Assembly (NCBI GenBank): GCA_032229975.1 | Contig: JAVXVG010000054.1 | Span: 1 to 64,000, forward strand | DNA from: JAIVGV01 sp032229975 | GTDB lineage: Bacteria > Acidobacteriota > Blastocatellia > Pyrinomonadales > Pyrinomonadaceae | Direction of reading: 5' to 3' | Length of the DNA stretch: 64,000 bases | Notes under the pieces: generated by a model | What the model was told of the DNA's origin: nothing | The model's database searches: none | What the model saw: only the letters and a program-made list of their open reading frames with translations | Translations under genes and position numbers: made by a program | Part shown: piece after piece, positions 24,293 to 33,115 of the stretch | How positions within the stretch are numbered: position 1 is the stretch's first letter | How the letters are laid out: every line of letters starts with the position of its first letter

Positions 24293-26152
24293 CTAAGGTT
24301 GTAGCTTCTGCTTCTCTTTGAGCGCGTCGTTGTACGCGTCGCCGCCCGCTCTGCCGATGTTGATGGCGGCATCGAACTCTTTCAATGCTTCGTCCTTGTG
24401 TTCGAGGAAGACGAGGATGCGACCGCGTGCGACGTGTGCGCGGGAGATGAGCGCGAGGTCGTTGTCGCGATCGGCCATTTGAATAGCGTTGGCATAATTG
24501 GCGAGCGCGTTGTTCAGGCGTGCGTCTCGCGTCTCTTCGTTGGCGGCGTCCTGCGCGCCGACGCTCCACGTCTGACCGAGCGCGAAGAAGACGCGCGGCT
24601 CACCCTTATAATCATCTAGCAACGCGCGCAGGCGCACTTCCGCCTCCGGATACTTGCGCGCCTGCAACATCCGCGAGACCTCGTCGAGTTGTCTGATCAA
24701 CTCCGCGCGACGCGACGCCTCATGCTCGTCCACAGGCCCTCGCTCCGCAGCCTCCTTCGCGGCCTTCTCACGCGCAGCAACGACACGCGCACGCGCCGCT
24801 GCATACTCCGTGGGGCGCGCGATCTCGCGTGCGGGATCGACGCGTGAGATCACGTCGGTTAGCGCATCTGCAAAGTCGAAGCCGGACGATTCCTGTTCGC
24901 GCAGTTGCTCTGCGAAGTAGAAGGCGAGCGCCGCGCCGTGCTCGTAGGCGTCGGCGAGCTGTGCGGCCATCTCGTCGTCGATGTGTGCGCGCTCCTCTTG
25001 CACCTCTTTCGTCAAGGTGGCCCGATCCGATTCCTTCGCGGTCGCGGCGCGCGATGACGCTCGCGCGGAGAGTTCGTTCAGTCGCGTCTGCGCGGTCATG
25101 CGTGCGTCGGTGGCGACGACGAGCGAGCGCGCGACGGCTTCAAAGACGGCAGGCATCGCAGAGTTCGACGCCTTCGCACGCGCGTCGAGAATCGACTGCA
25201 CGTCGGTACGCTTCAAGGCGATGTCGCGGTTAAAGCGAAGGACGAGCGGATCGATGACGTAGCGCAAGTAAGCGCGTCGGACTTCGGAAGAGTTGGGATC
25301 GGTTCCGGCGGGGATGACTGCGTAGTAGTCGTCTGCAATGACGCGCAGGTTGATCGCGCCGGGCGCGGCGAGCAGGTCTGCGACGACGAGGAAGCGTCGT
25401 TCGCGCTCGTGCAGCACGGTGCGTGCCTGTGGGGCCTTCTTCTTGTCGAGCACGCTCGGCGTGCGGACACTCATGCGCTCGATGGCCGTCGTCATGGGGC
25501 GCGTGTGCAGGTAGTCGAGCGTCGCCTTGACCATCTCGCGAGTCCCTTTACGCATCAGGTCGCTCTCGGCGCGATATTCGGCGAGGTAGGCGGGCAGGTG
25601 GCCCTCGATGCCGGAGCGTCGGAAGAAATCGCGCAGGAGCGGCGCAAAGTCGAGCACTTCAGCCGCGCCCTCGAAGAGATCATCTGCGGAAGGCGGATTG
25701 TCGAAGTTGGGCGGCGCGCCGAGCGAGAAGGCGAGCGAGACGTAGCGCGCGGCTTGCTCGGCGGGCGTCACAGTAGAGTCGCGCAGTTTGTGCGACTCGT
25801 AGAAGCGTTGGAGGCGCGTGCGCAGTTCCGGATCGAGACTCTGTTGATCGGCGCGGACGCGCGCGCGAAACGCGGAGGGCGGTTTGCCCGGCGCGGGATC
25901 GAATCCGGCGGCGTCGAGCGCAGCCATCATCACGACGAGTCGCGGCTCAAGAGAGAACTGCACGCCGTACTCGCCGAGATCAAAGACGCCTGAGGGGGCC
26001 CGCGCGGGCTGACGTTGCAGCGCGGGCGTTTGCGTCGCGGGCGTCGTCGCTGGTCGCGGCTGTTGCGCGTTCGTCTGATTAGCGTTGCCCTGAGCCGACG
26101 CGAACGTGTGCGCGAAGGCGAGTGAGAGTAAGAGAAGGAAAAACTTTTTCAT
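24293..26152 (-). CDS. Secreted protein with C-terminal TPR-like region
   Basis: A 619-aa protein with a signal peptide (MKKFFLLLLSLAFAHTFASA) and a Gln/Pro/Ala-rich linker. The centre is helical with no recognised domain (EPRLVVMMAALDAAGFDPAP near the start). Coiled-coil-like charged helices follow around KESDRATLTKEVQEERAHID. The last 150 residues form TPR-like repeats (YPEAEVRLRALLDDYKGEPR, then HKDEALKEFDAAINIGRAGG). The frame upstream to 26218 lacks a signal peptide start and is dropped. Function unknown; likely periplasmic. It converges with the small Cys-rich gene. Confidence 0.75.
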   Translation of the reverse strand: MKKFFLLLLSLAFAHTFASAQGNANQTNAQQPRPATTPATQTPALQRQPARAPSGVFDLGEYGVQFSLEPRLVVMMAALDAAGFDPAPGKPPSAFRARVRADQQSLDPELRTRLQRFYESHKLRDSTVTPAEQAARYVSLAFSLGAPPNFDNPPSADDLFEGAAEVLDFAPLLRDFFRRSGIEGHLPAYLAEYRAESDLMRKGTREMVKATLDYLHTRPMTTAIERMSVRTPSVLDKKKAPQARTVLHERERRFLVVADLLAAPGAINLRVIADDYYAVIPAGTDPNSSEVRRAYLRYVIDPLVLRFNRDIALKRTDVQSILDARAKASNSAMPAVFEAVARSLVVATDARMTAQTRLNELSARASSRAATAKESDRATLTKEVQEERAHIDDEMAAQLADAYEHGAALAFYFAEQLREQESSGFDFADALTDVISRVDPAREIARPTEYAAARARVVAAREKAAKEAAERGPVDEHEASRRAELIRQLDEVSRMLQARKYPEAEVRLRALLDDYKGEPRVFFALGQTWSVGAQDAANEETRDARLNNALANYANAIQMADRDNDLALISRAHVARGRILVFLEHKDEALKEFDAAINIGRAGGDAYNDALKEKQKLQP

Positions 26153-26285
26153 AAGCGTCGTGTCTGAAATTTTTGCGAGAGCCCGCGCGGGAGTGGTGCG
26201 CGAGGCGCGACAAGCCATGCAAGTTTAAAGATGCCCGCGCTGTCGGGCCGGATGCCACGGAAAGCAAGGATGAGGGATGAAGAAA

Positions 26286-26353
26286 CGCGGAACGATGAAT
26301 GATGAACGATGCATGAATCTGATTTTTCTTCGCTCATCGTTCATCGTTCCGCG
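26286..26353. repeat. Intergenic inverted repeat of GAACGATGAA words
   Basis: CGCGGAACGATGA (26286-26298) pairs with TCATCGTTCCGCG (26341-26353), and the inner TGAACGATG (26303-26311) with CATCGTTCA (26335-26343) in an alternative or continued register, around a loop containing TTTTTC. It lies between two minus-strand genes. Downstream, 26354-26395 is rich in TCATCCTT words. Confidence 0.75.
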
Positions 26354-26368
26354 CTCATCCTTTCTTAT

Positions 26369-26830
26369 TCATCCTTCATCCTTCATCTTTCGATTCGCTC
26401 GCGCGCGCAGGAATTTCAAGGTTACAGGATAGGCTGTGAGCGAACAAACGACGGAGAGCACGAAGCCGCCGACGGAGAAGGGGATCAGGATGTCCCAGAA
26501 GTGATCGGCGAGTTGCTGCCAGTAGGCGGCGGTGAGCGGGTGTGGATCGGTGAGTAGTGGCCAGCCGACGCCGGGCAGTCGCAAGGGCCGGTTAAGCAAG
26601 CGCGCGCCGACGGCGTATGATGCGCCGACGATGGGGAAGAGCGTGAACGGGTTGTTGACGAACGAGCCCGCGTAGATCGCGATCTTGTTGAAGCGGAAGA
26701 GGAGGGCCACGAGCGTCGCGAGGATCGTGTGCAGACCGAGGAGCGGCGAGAAGGCAATAAGGACGCCGACCGAAAAAGCGAGCGCCGTCCGCTCCGGCGG
26801 GTCGTCAACCGCGAGCAGACGGCGAAACAT
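26369..26830 (-). CDS. DUF2062 family membrane protein
   Basis: A 153-aa membrane protein. The family hallmark is the N-terminal ALAFSVGVLIAFSPLLGLHT followed by FNKIAIYAGSFVNNPFTLFP; a further helix near the end is FSVGGFVLSVVCSLTAYPV. DUF2062 proteins are of unknown function and sometimes neighbour lipid or glycan genes. It is flanked on both sides by intergenic inverted repeats, so it is probably monocistronic. Confidence 0.88.
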   Translation of the reverse strand: MFRRLLAVDDPPERTALAFSVGVLIAFSPLLGLHTILATLVALLFRFNKIAIYAGSFVNNPFTLFPIVGASYAVGARLLNRPLRLPGVGWPLLTDPHPLTAAYWQQLADHFWDILIPFSVGGFVLSVVCSLTAYPVTLKFLRARANRKMKDEG

Positions 26831-26840
26831 ACGGGTAAAT

Positions 26841-26905
26841 GGTGAATAGTGAATCGTAAATCGCGGCGCAAGTGGCCCTCCACGATTTACAATTCACCAT
26901 TCACC
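26841..26905. repeat. Intergenic inverted repeat of GGTGAATxGTGAAT words
   Basis: The 23-nt arm at 26841-26863 (starting GGTGAATAGTGAATCG) pairs with the arm at 26883-26905 with two mismatches, around a 19-nt loop. It separates DUF2062 from the RsbV-like gene. The same words (GGTAAATGGTGAA) recur at 28.8 kb. Confidence 0.85.
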
Positions 26906-26907
26906 AG

Positions 26908-27255
26908 CTATTTGAAGCTGTTGAGTCCGACCGTCTCTTCGTCGTAAACGTCGAAGACGGTGTGGAGCTTGGTGATGGTCATCAAGTCTTGAATCTTCTG
27001 CGAGAGGTTGAGGAGCTTGAGCTGCCCGCCCTCGCGGTTGATCGTCGTGAAGCTGGAGACCAGCTCGCCGATGCCGCTCGAATCGACGTAAGAGACCTTG
27101 CCGAGGTTCAAGAGAATCTTCTTCTTGCCCTCTTCGATGAGGCGACGGATCGCGCCGCGCAGAGAGACGCTGCCCTCGCCGATAGTGATCTTGCCGCTCA
27201 GATCGAGCACGGTCACGTCGCCTGCCTGTCGCTCAGAGATGTTCAGTTCAGCCAT
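26908..27255 (-). CDS. Anti-sigma factor antagonist, STAS domain (RsbV-like)
   Basis: A 115-aa single STAS domain. VTVLDLSGKITIGEGSVSLR and VSYVDSSGIGELVSSFTTIN are the conserved segments; the Ser of VDSSGIG is the phosphorylation site by which an RsbW-type kinase controls it. AAGGAGA before ATG 27255 fixes the start. The next gene upstream encodes an RsbW-like kinase, so the two probably form a partner-switching pair controlling a sigma factor not in this window. Confidence 0.92.
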   Translation of the reverse strand: MAELNISERQAGDVTVLDLSGKITIGEGSVSLRGAIRRLIEEGKKKILLNLGKVSYVDSSGIGELVSSFTTINREGGQLKLLNLSQKIQDLMTITKLHTVFDVYDEETVGLNSFK

Positions 27256-27278
27256 TACGGGAAGTCTCCTTCTGGAAA

Positions 27279-27377
27279 AGTAATCAGCAGTCAGCAATCA
27301 GCAATTCGCGTTGCATCGGGCGCGTTCCATGCGGTTCGAGACATGATGCAGAGATGAACGGCTGACTGTTGATTGCT
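27279..27377. repeat. Intergenic imperfect inverted repeat of CAGCAATCAGC words
   Basis: AGTAATCAGCAGTCAGC (27279-27295) and GCTGACTGTTGATTGCT (27361-27377) are complementary at 15 of 17 positions with a 65-nt interior. It lies between the RsbW- and RsbV-like genes, so these two are not directly coupled. Confidence 0.65.
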
Positions 27378-27378
27378 C

Positions 27379-27831
27379 CTATATCTTCTTCGTCATGCGC
27401 ACGACCGTGCCGCCTTCGAGGTGGCGTTGCCACTCGACCGTGTCCATGAAATTTCGCATGAAGAGGATGCCGCGACCCGAAGTCTTCAACAGGTTCTCGG
27501 CGACGGTCGGGTCGGCGACGTGCGCCGGGTCGAAGCCCTCGCCACGGTCGCGCACGGTGACGACGAGTTCGCCGCTCTCTTTAGAGAAAGTGATCTCGAC
27601 CTGCTTCGACTCGTCCTGTTTGTTCCCGTGCAGGACAGCGTTCGTCACAGCCTCGCGCACAGCCATGTCGAGCCCGAAGGCAGCTTCCTCGTCGAGCCCG
27701 TAGAGCTTCGCCGACGCGTCCGCCGCCGCCGCCGCTTCCGCAATCGACTCGACGCGGCTCGGCAGGCTCAGTTGAGTCGTCTCCTCAGTCACGTTTGCAA
27801 ACCCGTCGGGTCGTGTCTTCGCGAGACCCAT
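27379..27831 (-). CDS. Anti-sigma regulatory kinase, HATPase_c (RsbW-like)
   Basis: A 150-aa GHKL-type serine kinase. The N-box MAVREAVTNAVLHGN, the G1 box TVRDRGEGFDP and the G2 loop SGRGILFMRNFMD are all present. RsbW/SpoIIAB-type proteins bind a sigma factor and phosphorylate the STAS antagonist; the STAS gene is immediately downstream. The cognate sigma factor is not visible here. Confidence 0.92.
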   Translation of the reverse strand: MGLAKTRPDGFANVTEETTQLSLPSRVESIAEAAAAADASAKLYGLDEEAAFGLDMAVREAVTNAVLHGNKQDESKQVEITFSKESGELVVTVRDRGEGFDPAHVADPTVAENLLKTSGRGILFMRNFMDTVEWQRHLEGGTVVRMTKKI

Positions 27832-28074
27832 GCGGCGGGGCGAGCGCGCGTCGGAAACTCTAGTTGGCGCGCTTCAAGCTTTGAACCTGTCTGAAAGCCT
27901 GCAAGGTGTAACACTCTCGCCGCCGAACTGTCAAGAACTACGCACGAACGCGAAATCGCGACGGAGAGATGCGCGAACCCGCGTCTCGCGCATTCGTCTC
28001 GACTCACGCGGCGCGCGCACGCGGCGGACAATCAGCGCATCTGCCTGCTACACTGACACGCCCTTTTGAGAGCG

Positions 28075-28800
28075 ATGAGTTCAATCACACTGCATACTGA
28101 GGCCGCCGCACGCGAGCCGGTCGATCCGGCCCAAGAAGTCTTGCGCCTTGAATCGTTGTTGGCACATCGACGCGCGGAGTTGACCGCGCTGCAAACGGGC
28201 CTGCGCGACTTCAAAACGCGCTACGCCGAGACGGTCGGCAGCCGGCTCGGCGAACTCGCCGAACTCGAACAGGCCATCAAGCGAGCAGAGACGCGCACGC
28301 TCGGCGTCGAACACGAGACGGACGACGCGGAGCACGACACGGAGGGCCAGTCACGCGCCGCGCAAACCGTCAAGGCTTCTCTGCGTGGTCTCTTCTGGTC
28401 GGTCGCCAAACTCTTCCACCCGGATCACGCGTCGGACGAAGACGAGGCGCGACGACGCCACGCCATCATGGCTGAAGCCTCGCGCGCCTATCGCGAAGGC
28501 GACGCCGAAAGCCTCACAACGCTGCTCGGCGACGAAGACCTGCAACTCTACTGCGCCACACCACGCGCGACAGACGACAACGCATCGCAACTCGATCTCG
28601 CCGCACGCATCCGGCAACTCAAGGAGGAGCTCCTCACCATTGACTTCGGCATCAAGCGCGTCCGGCAGGATCGTCTCCATCAACTCAAGCTCGAAGCCGA
28701 TGAAGCCTCTGCGCAGGGGCGCGACCGCCTCGCCGAAGAAGCCGCACGTCTCGAACGCAAGCTCGCCAAGACACGCAACCGGCTCGCGCACCTCTCTTAA
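28075..28800 (+). CDS. DnaJ-like-domain protein with coiled coil
   Basis: A 241-aa protein. Residues about 20-90 are helical (VLRLESLLAHRRAELTALQT). The segment VAKLFHPDHASDEDEARRRH followed by MAEASRAYREGDAESLTTLL is a degenerate J domain including the HPD tripeptide. A C-terminal coiled coil follows (ARIRQLKEELLTIDFGIKRV, then RLAEEAARLERKLAKTRNRL). It could recruit an Hsp70 partner, but the J domain is atypical. ATG 28075 follows GAGAG; a TTG at 28066 is less likely. Confidence 0.78.
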   Translation: MSSITLHTEAAAREPVDPAQEVLRLESLLAHRRAELTALQTGLRDFKTRYAETVGSRLGELAELEQAIKRAETRTLGVEHETDDAEHDTEGQSRAAQTVKASLRGLFWSVAKLFHPDHASDEDEARRRHAIMAEASRAYREGDAESLTTLLGDEDLQLYCATPRATDDNASQLDLAARIRQLKEELLTIDFGIKRVRQDRLHQLKLEADEASAQGRDRLAEEAARLERKLAKTRNRLAHLS

Positions 28801-28813
28801 GCGATAAATGGCG

Positions 28814-28923
28814 AATGGTAAATGGTGAAAAGTCAGTTAACGACTTTCAGACTTGAGTCGAGATCGTTTGGCGCGTCGGCCGCTCAAGCACGATTTACCA
28901 TTTACCATTTACCATTTACCATT
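28814..28923. repeat. Intergenic inverted repeat with four tandem TTTACCA units
   Basis: AATGGTAAATGGT (28814-28826) is complementary to units of a tandem array of TTTACCA repeated four times (about 28894-28923), just before the aroA start. The arms can pair in several registers. The words match those of the repeat at 26841-26905. Confidence 0.8.
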
Positions 28924-28929
28924 CAAGGC

Positions 28930-30261
28930 ATGAGAATCCGACCGGCCCGCCTCGTACGCGGGATGCTGCGCGTGCCCGGCGACAAGTCCGTCTCGCATCG
29001 CGCCGCCATCCTCGCCGCGCTCGCGTCGGGCCCGACGCGCATTTCGAATTTTTCGACGAGCGCAGACTGTGCCGCGACGCTTCGTTGTCTCGAACAACTC
29101 GGCGTGCGCGTCCGACGCGAAGGAACTTCCGTCTTGATCGAAGGCGCGGGGCTCGCGCTCCCGCACGGGCCCACAGCTTCGCTCGACTGCGGCAACTCCG
29201 GCACGACCATGCGCCTGCTCGCCGGAGTCCTCGCAGGTCAAAACTTCAACGCGACGCTTACGGGCGACGCCTCACTTCGCTCGCGACCGATGCGCCGCAT
29301 CATCGCACCGCTCGAACTCATGGGCGCGCGCATCAGTTCGCATGAAGGTTGCGCGCCGCTCGTCATCGAAGGTCGCGGCGCGCTTCGTGCGATTGAGTAC
29401 GTCATGCCCGTCGCCAGCGCGCAGGTCAAGTCGTGCGTCCTGCTCGCGGGCCTCAACGCACGCGGACGAACCACGATCATCGAACGACGCGGCGCGACGC
29501 GCGACCACACGGAGCGACTACTTGAATGGTTCGGCATCGAGATCGAAAAGACGACTGGCGAAGCGGCGCGCGATGAACAGTCTTTCACACCGGCCCTCTC
29601 ACTCTCCGGCGGGCAGACGCCGCGCGCGCGCGACGTTGAAGTGCCGGGCGACATCTCCTCTGCGTCATTCTTCATGATCGCCGCCGTGTTGCTCGCGAAT
29701 TCTGAATTAAGAATCGAAGGCGTCGGACTCAACCCGACGCGCACGCAGTTGATCGACACGCTCCACTCGCTCGGCGCAAACGTTGATGTCGAGAACGAGA
29801 CGACGCGCTCGAACGAACCTGTCGGCGAGATCGTCGTGCGCGGCGCAGGCCCTCTCGCGCCCGCGCGCGATGGCGCAAACGTACTGCGCGGATCAATGAT
29901 CGCAGGTCTCATCGACGAGCTGCCGATCCTCGCCGTCGCGGGCACGCAGGTTGATGGCGGCGTCACGATTCGCGATGCTGCGGAGTTGCGCGTTAAGGAG
30001 ACGGATCGCGTCCGCGCCGTCTGCGAGAATTTGCGCGCGATGGGCGCGCAAGTTGAAGAGTATGAGGATGGCCTGTTCGTCCACGGTCGCACAACTTTGC
30101 GCGGCGCGCGCGTTAAGTCTCATGGCGATCATCGCATCGCGATGGCTTTCGCCGTCGCTGCGCTCATCGCTGAAGGCGAGACCGAGATCGAAGGCGCGGA
30201 CTGCGTCGCCGTCTCCTTCCCGGAATTTTTCCGCCTGCTCGAATCGGTTATAGAGAGATGA
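28930..30261 (+). CDS. aroA: 3-phosphoshikimate 1-carboxyvinyltransferase
   Basis: A 443-aa EPSP synthase joining PEP to shikimate-3-phosphate in aromatic amino acid synthesis. The N-terminal VPGDKSVSHRAAILAALASG carries the substrate-binding Lys, LDCGNSGTTMRLLAGVLAG the second conserved block, and VKETDRVRAVCENLRAMGA and HGDHRIAMAFAVAALIAEG the C-terminal ones. I start at ATG 28930; the frame upstream is the intergenic repeat. The stop overlaps the aroK start by 4 nt. Confidence 0.97.
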   Translation: MRIRPARLVRGMLRVPGDKSVSHRAAILAALASGPTRISNFSTSADCAATLRCLEQLGVRVRREGTSVLIEGAGLALPHGPTASLDCGNSGTTMRLLAGVLAGQNFNATLTGDASLRSRPMRRIIAPLELMGARISSHEGCAPLVIEGRGALRAIEYVMPVASAQVKSCVLLAGLNARGRTTIIERRGATRDHTERLLEWFGIEIEKTTGEAARDEQSFTPALSLSGGQTPRARDVEVPGDISSASFFMIAAVLLANSELRIEGVGLNPTRTQLIDTLHSLGANVDVENETTRSNEPVGEIVVRGAGPLAPARDGANVLRGSMIAGLIDELPILAVAGTQVDGGVTIRDAAELRVKETDRVRAVCENLRAMGAQVEEYEDGLFVHGRTTLRGARVKSHGDHRIAMAFAVAALIAEGETEIEGADCVAVSFPEFFRLLESVIER

Positions 30262-30842
30262 GCGACACCAATCATCGAAAGATGAGCGGCGATCAAGATC
30301 ATCTGAACGCGGAGATGGCCCGTTGCGTTGTCATCGTCGGCTTCATGGGCGCGGGCAAGTCGTCTGTGGCGCGCGAACTCGCGCGACTGCTCGGCGTCAC
30401 CGTGATCGATCTCGACGATCACATCACGCGCCGCGAAGGGCGCACGCCGCAGGAGTTGATCGACGAAGATGGCGAGCCACGCTTCCGCGAGATCGAGACG
30501 CGCGCTCTCGAAGAAATTTTGAGCGACGACACGGCGCGCTTCGTCGCGCTCGGCGGCGGCGCGCTCACCGCTCCTGCCACACGCGAGTTGCTCGCGCGGC
30601 GCAACTGTTTCATTATTTGGCTCGATGCTCCCTTCGAGCTTTGCTGGCAGAGGATCGCCGGAGACGAAGCGCGACCGTTCGCGCGCGAACGCGAGATCGC
30701 GCACCGTCTCTACGAAGAGCGACGCAAGTTTTACGAACGCGCCGACTGTCGCTTCGAAGTCAGCGAAGGGGCCGGTGTGAAGACAGTCGCGACGGAGATC
30801 GAAGAGATCATCCGTCCGCAGATCAAGTGGGCAGAAGGTTGA
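30258..30842 (+). CDS. aroK: Shikimate kinase
   Basis: A 194-aa kinase phosphorylating shikimate at O3, the step before AroA. GFMGAGKSSVARELARLL is the P-loop, DLDDHITRREGRTPQELID the shikimate-binding DxD region, and VALGGGALTAP the GGG loop; RPFAREREIAHRLYEERRKF is the lid. The start could be 30258 or a later ATG (30285 or 30315), as the first 20 residues are not conserved. Coupled to aroA; rtcB starts 10 nt after the stop. Confidence 0.96.
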   Translation: MSDTNHRKMSGDQDHLNAEMARCVVIVGFMGAGKSSVARELARLLGVTVIDLDDHITRREGRTPQELIDEDGEPRFREIETRALEEILSDDTARFVALGGGALTAPATRELLARRNCFIIWLDAPFELCWQRIAGDEARPFAREREIAHRLYEERRKFYERADCRFEVSEGAGVKTVATEIEEIIRPQIKWAEG

Positions 30843-30852
30843 AGACGCAGCG

Positions 30853-32364
30853 ATGGCTAACACAAACGAAGACGCGAAGGCGTTGAAGCTCGCGAAGAGT
30901 TTGAAGAACGCTGGGAACTGGAAGCATCTCGCGCGCCGGACTGAGGCGGGCTACTACGAGTTGCGAACGGAAGACACAGGCAGTGTGCCCGTGCGCCTCT
31001 TCTTCACGCCCGCGCTGCTCGATGCGGCGGAAGATAATCTCTATCGACAGATCGTCAACGCCACGCGCTTCCCCGGCGTGCGCCTCGTCGTCATCACGCC
31101 CGACGCCCACTACGGCTACGGCGTCCCCGTCGGCTGCGTGATTCTTACAGACGCTGAGAGCGGCGCAGTGGCGATGGGGCCAGTCGGATTTGATGTGGGT
31201 TGCGGGATGATGTCGGCTCAGTCGAACGTCGAGGCAGAGGCGGCGACGCCGGAGCTTCGTTTGCAGTTCAACCGCACGGTGATGGGGCGCGTGGAGATGG
31301 GCGCGGGCGGGAAGAGTAAAAAGTTGGACGGGCTCTCCGAGTCGGAGTTTCAAAATTTGGTGCGCGGCGGCGCGGAGTATTACGTCGAGCGTTACGGCGC
31401 GAAGTTTGATCGGAGTCGCGCGGAGCGTCATCGCATTCCGGTGGACGACGATTGGCAAATTCCTTACGGTGGCAAGGGCCGGCCGGAGCGCGGGCGCGAT
31501 CAGCTTGGGAGTCTCGGCGGCGGCAACCACTTCATCGAGCTGCAACGATCCGCGCAAACGGGCACGCTCTTCGTGCAGGTGCACACGGGCAGTCGCGGCT
31601 TCGGCCACGGGCTCGCGACGAACTACTTCGAGCTGGCGCGCGAAGAGAGGCCCGCAGAGATCACAGACCTCGACCTCGGTTACTTCACGCCCGACTCAAA
31701 ACATTATCGTGACTATTTGAACGCGGTCGCGGCGGGCGGCAACTACGCGATCCTGAATCGACTGATCATCTTCGAGCAGGTGGCGGAAGCGTTTCGCGAA
31801 ACGTTCGGCGCGGAGTTGGAACTCGTTTATGAGATCAGCCACAACCTCGTGCAGCGCGAGAAGCATCCTGAGTTCGGCGACGTGTGGGTGCATCGCAAGG
31901 GCGCGACGCGCGCATTTCCGGCGGGCCACCCCGCTTTGAAGGGGACGGTGTGGGAAGAGACGGGCCATCCGGTTTTGATTCCCGGCAGCAACAAGGATTG
32001 GAGCTACATTCTTAGGCCGCTCGCGGGCGCAATCAACAGTGGCTACTCGGTCAATCACGGCGCGGGACGCAAGCTCTCACGCTCGGCGGCGACGAGAGAA
32101 TTGTCGCAGCGCGCGATTGACGACGAGTACAGAGAGGCCGGCATCATCGTCAACACGAACGGTCGCGTGCCGCTCGACGAAGCAGGGCCTGCTTACAAGT
32201 CTTCGCAGGAAGTGATTGAGGCCGTGACGAACGCGGGGCTCGCGCGCATCGAGCACGCGCTCTACCCGCTCGCCTCCTTGAAGGGCGTTGACGAGCGCAA
32301 GGGCAAGCGGCGTTTCAACAAGGGCGACAAGGGCGGCGGCAAAAAAACGAGTCAACACTACTGA
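30853..32364 (+). CDS. rtcB: RtcB RNA ligase
   Basis: A 503-aa RtcB, which joins RNA 2',3'-cyclic phosphate or 3'-phosphate ends to 5'-OH ends using GTP and Mn2+. GPVGFDVGCGMMSAQ holds the metal-binding Cys, LGSLGGGNHFIELQ and TGSRGFGHGLATNY metal-binding His, and SGYSVNHGAGRKLSRS the His that is guanylylated. The C-terminus is Lys/Gly-rich (KGKRRFNKGDKGGGKK). It lies in an aro operon, 10 nt after aroK; no archease gene is adjacent. Confidence 0.95.
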   Translation: MANTNEDAKALKLAKSLKNAGNWKHLARRTEAGYYELRTEDTGSVPVRLFFTPALLDAAEDNLYRQIVNATRFPGVRLVVITPDAHYGYGVPVGCVILTDAESGAVAMGPVGFDVGCGMMSAQSNVEAEAATPELRLQFNRTVMGRVEMGAGGKSKKLDGLSESEFQNLVRGGAEYYVERYGAKFDRSRAERHRIPVDDDWQIPYGGKGRPERGRDQLGSLGGGNHFIELQRSAQTGTLFVQVHTGSRGFGHGLATNYFELAREERPAEITDLDLGYFTPDSKHYRDYLNAVAAGGNYAILNRLIIFEQVAEAFRETFGAELELVYEISHNLVQREKHPEFGDVWVHRKGATRAFPAGHPALKGTVWEETGHPVLIPGSNKDWSYILRPLAGAINSGYSVNHGAGRKLSRSAATRELSQRAIDDEYREAGIIVNTNGRVPLDEAGPAYKSSQEVIEAVTNAGLARIEHALYPLASLKGVDERKGKRRFNKGDKGGGKKTSQHY

Positions 32365-32448
32365 CCAACAACGAACTTCGGGCTGAACGAAAAAGTGTGC
32401 GTCGCTTTTGATAGCACGCGCATCGACAAGACACGAGTGACATGTAAG

Positions 32449-33093
32449 ATGAAGACGCTCAACAATCTCTTCGAGAACAATCGTCGCTGGGCTGCATCTT
32501 TGCGCGCGCAGAACCCCTCGTTCTTTCGCGAACTGTCAGCGCAGCAGTCGCCGGACTACCTGTGGATCGGCTGCTCGGATAGTCGCGTGCCCGCCACGCA
32601 GCTCGTCGGCGTCGCGCCCGGCGAGATGTTCGTCCATCGCAACGTCGCCAACGTCGTCGTCCACACCGATCTCAACTGCCTCTCCGTCCTCCAGTACGCC
32701 GTCGAGGTCTTGGAAGTGCGCCACGTCATCGTCTGCGGCCACTACGGCTGCGGCGGCGTGCAGGCGGCACTACGCGGCACGCGACTCGGCTTGATCGACA
32801 ACTGGCTGCGCCACGTGCAGGACGTGATGCAGCGACACGCGCTCGTGCTCGAAGGGATCGCAGACGAGGCGCGCAGATCAGATCGACTCTGCGAGTTGAA
32901 CGTCATCGAGCAGGTCTTCAACGTCGGGCAAACGACCGTCGTCGAAGGCGCGTGGGCGCGCGGACAGGAACTGACGCTGCACGGCTGGGTTTACAGTCTT
33001 GAGAACGGACTGCTGCGCGATCTCTGCGTCACCGCCTCAAGCACGCGCGAACTTCACGACGGCTACCGCACCGCGATCCAGCCCGAACGCTAA
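32449..33093 (+). CDS. can: Beta-class carbonic anhydrase
   Basis: A 214-aa enzyme interconverting CO2 and bicarbonate. The zinc ligands are in WIGCSDSRVPATQLVG (Cys, with the Asp-Arg dyad) and VIVCGHYGCGGVQAALRG (His and Cys). Its length and LNVIEQVFNVGQTTVVEGAW match the E. coli Can type. The start is ATG 32449; the upstream extension to 32395 has no conserved sequence. It converges with hisA. Confidence 0.95.
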   Translation: MKTLNNLFENNRRWAASLRAQNPSFFRELSAQQSPDYLWIGCSDSRVPATQLVGVAPGEMFVHRNVANVVVHTDLNCLSVLQYAVEVLEVRHVIVCGHYGCGGVQAALRGTRLGLIDNWLRHVQDVMQRHALVLEGIADEARRSDRLCELNVIEQVFNVGQTTVVEGAWARGQELTLHGWVYSLENGLLRDLCVTASSTRELHDGYRTAIQPER

Positions 33094-33115
33094 CGCCCTC
33101 GCCCGGCATCATGCA

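Noticed and set aside
28894..28923. CRISPR-like array of TTTACCA units
   Set aside because: Units are 7 nt and contiguous without spacers; it is one arm of an intergenic inverted repeat.
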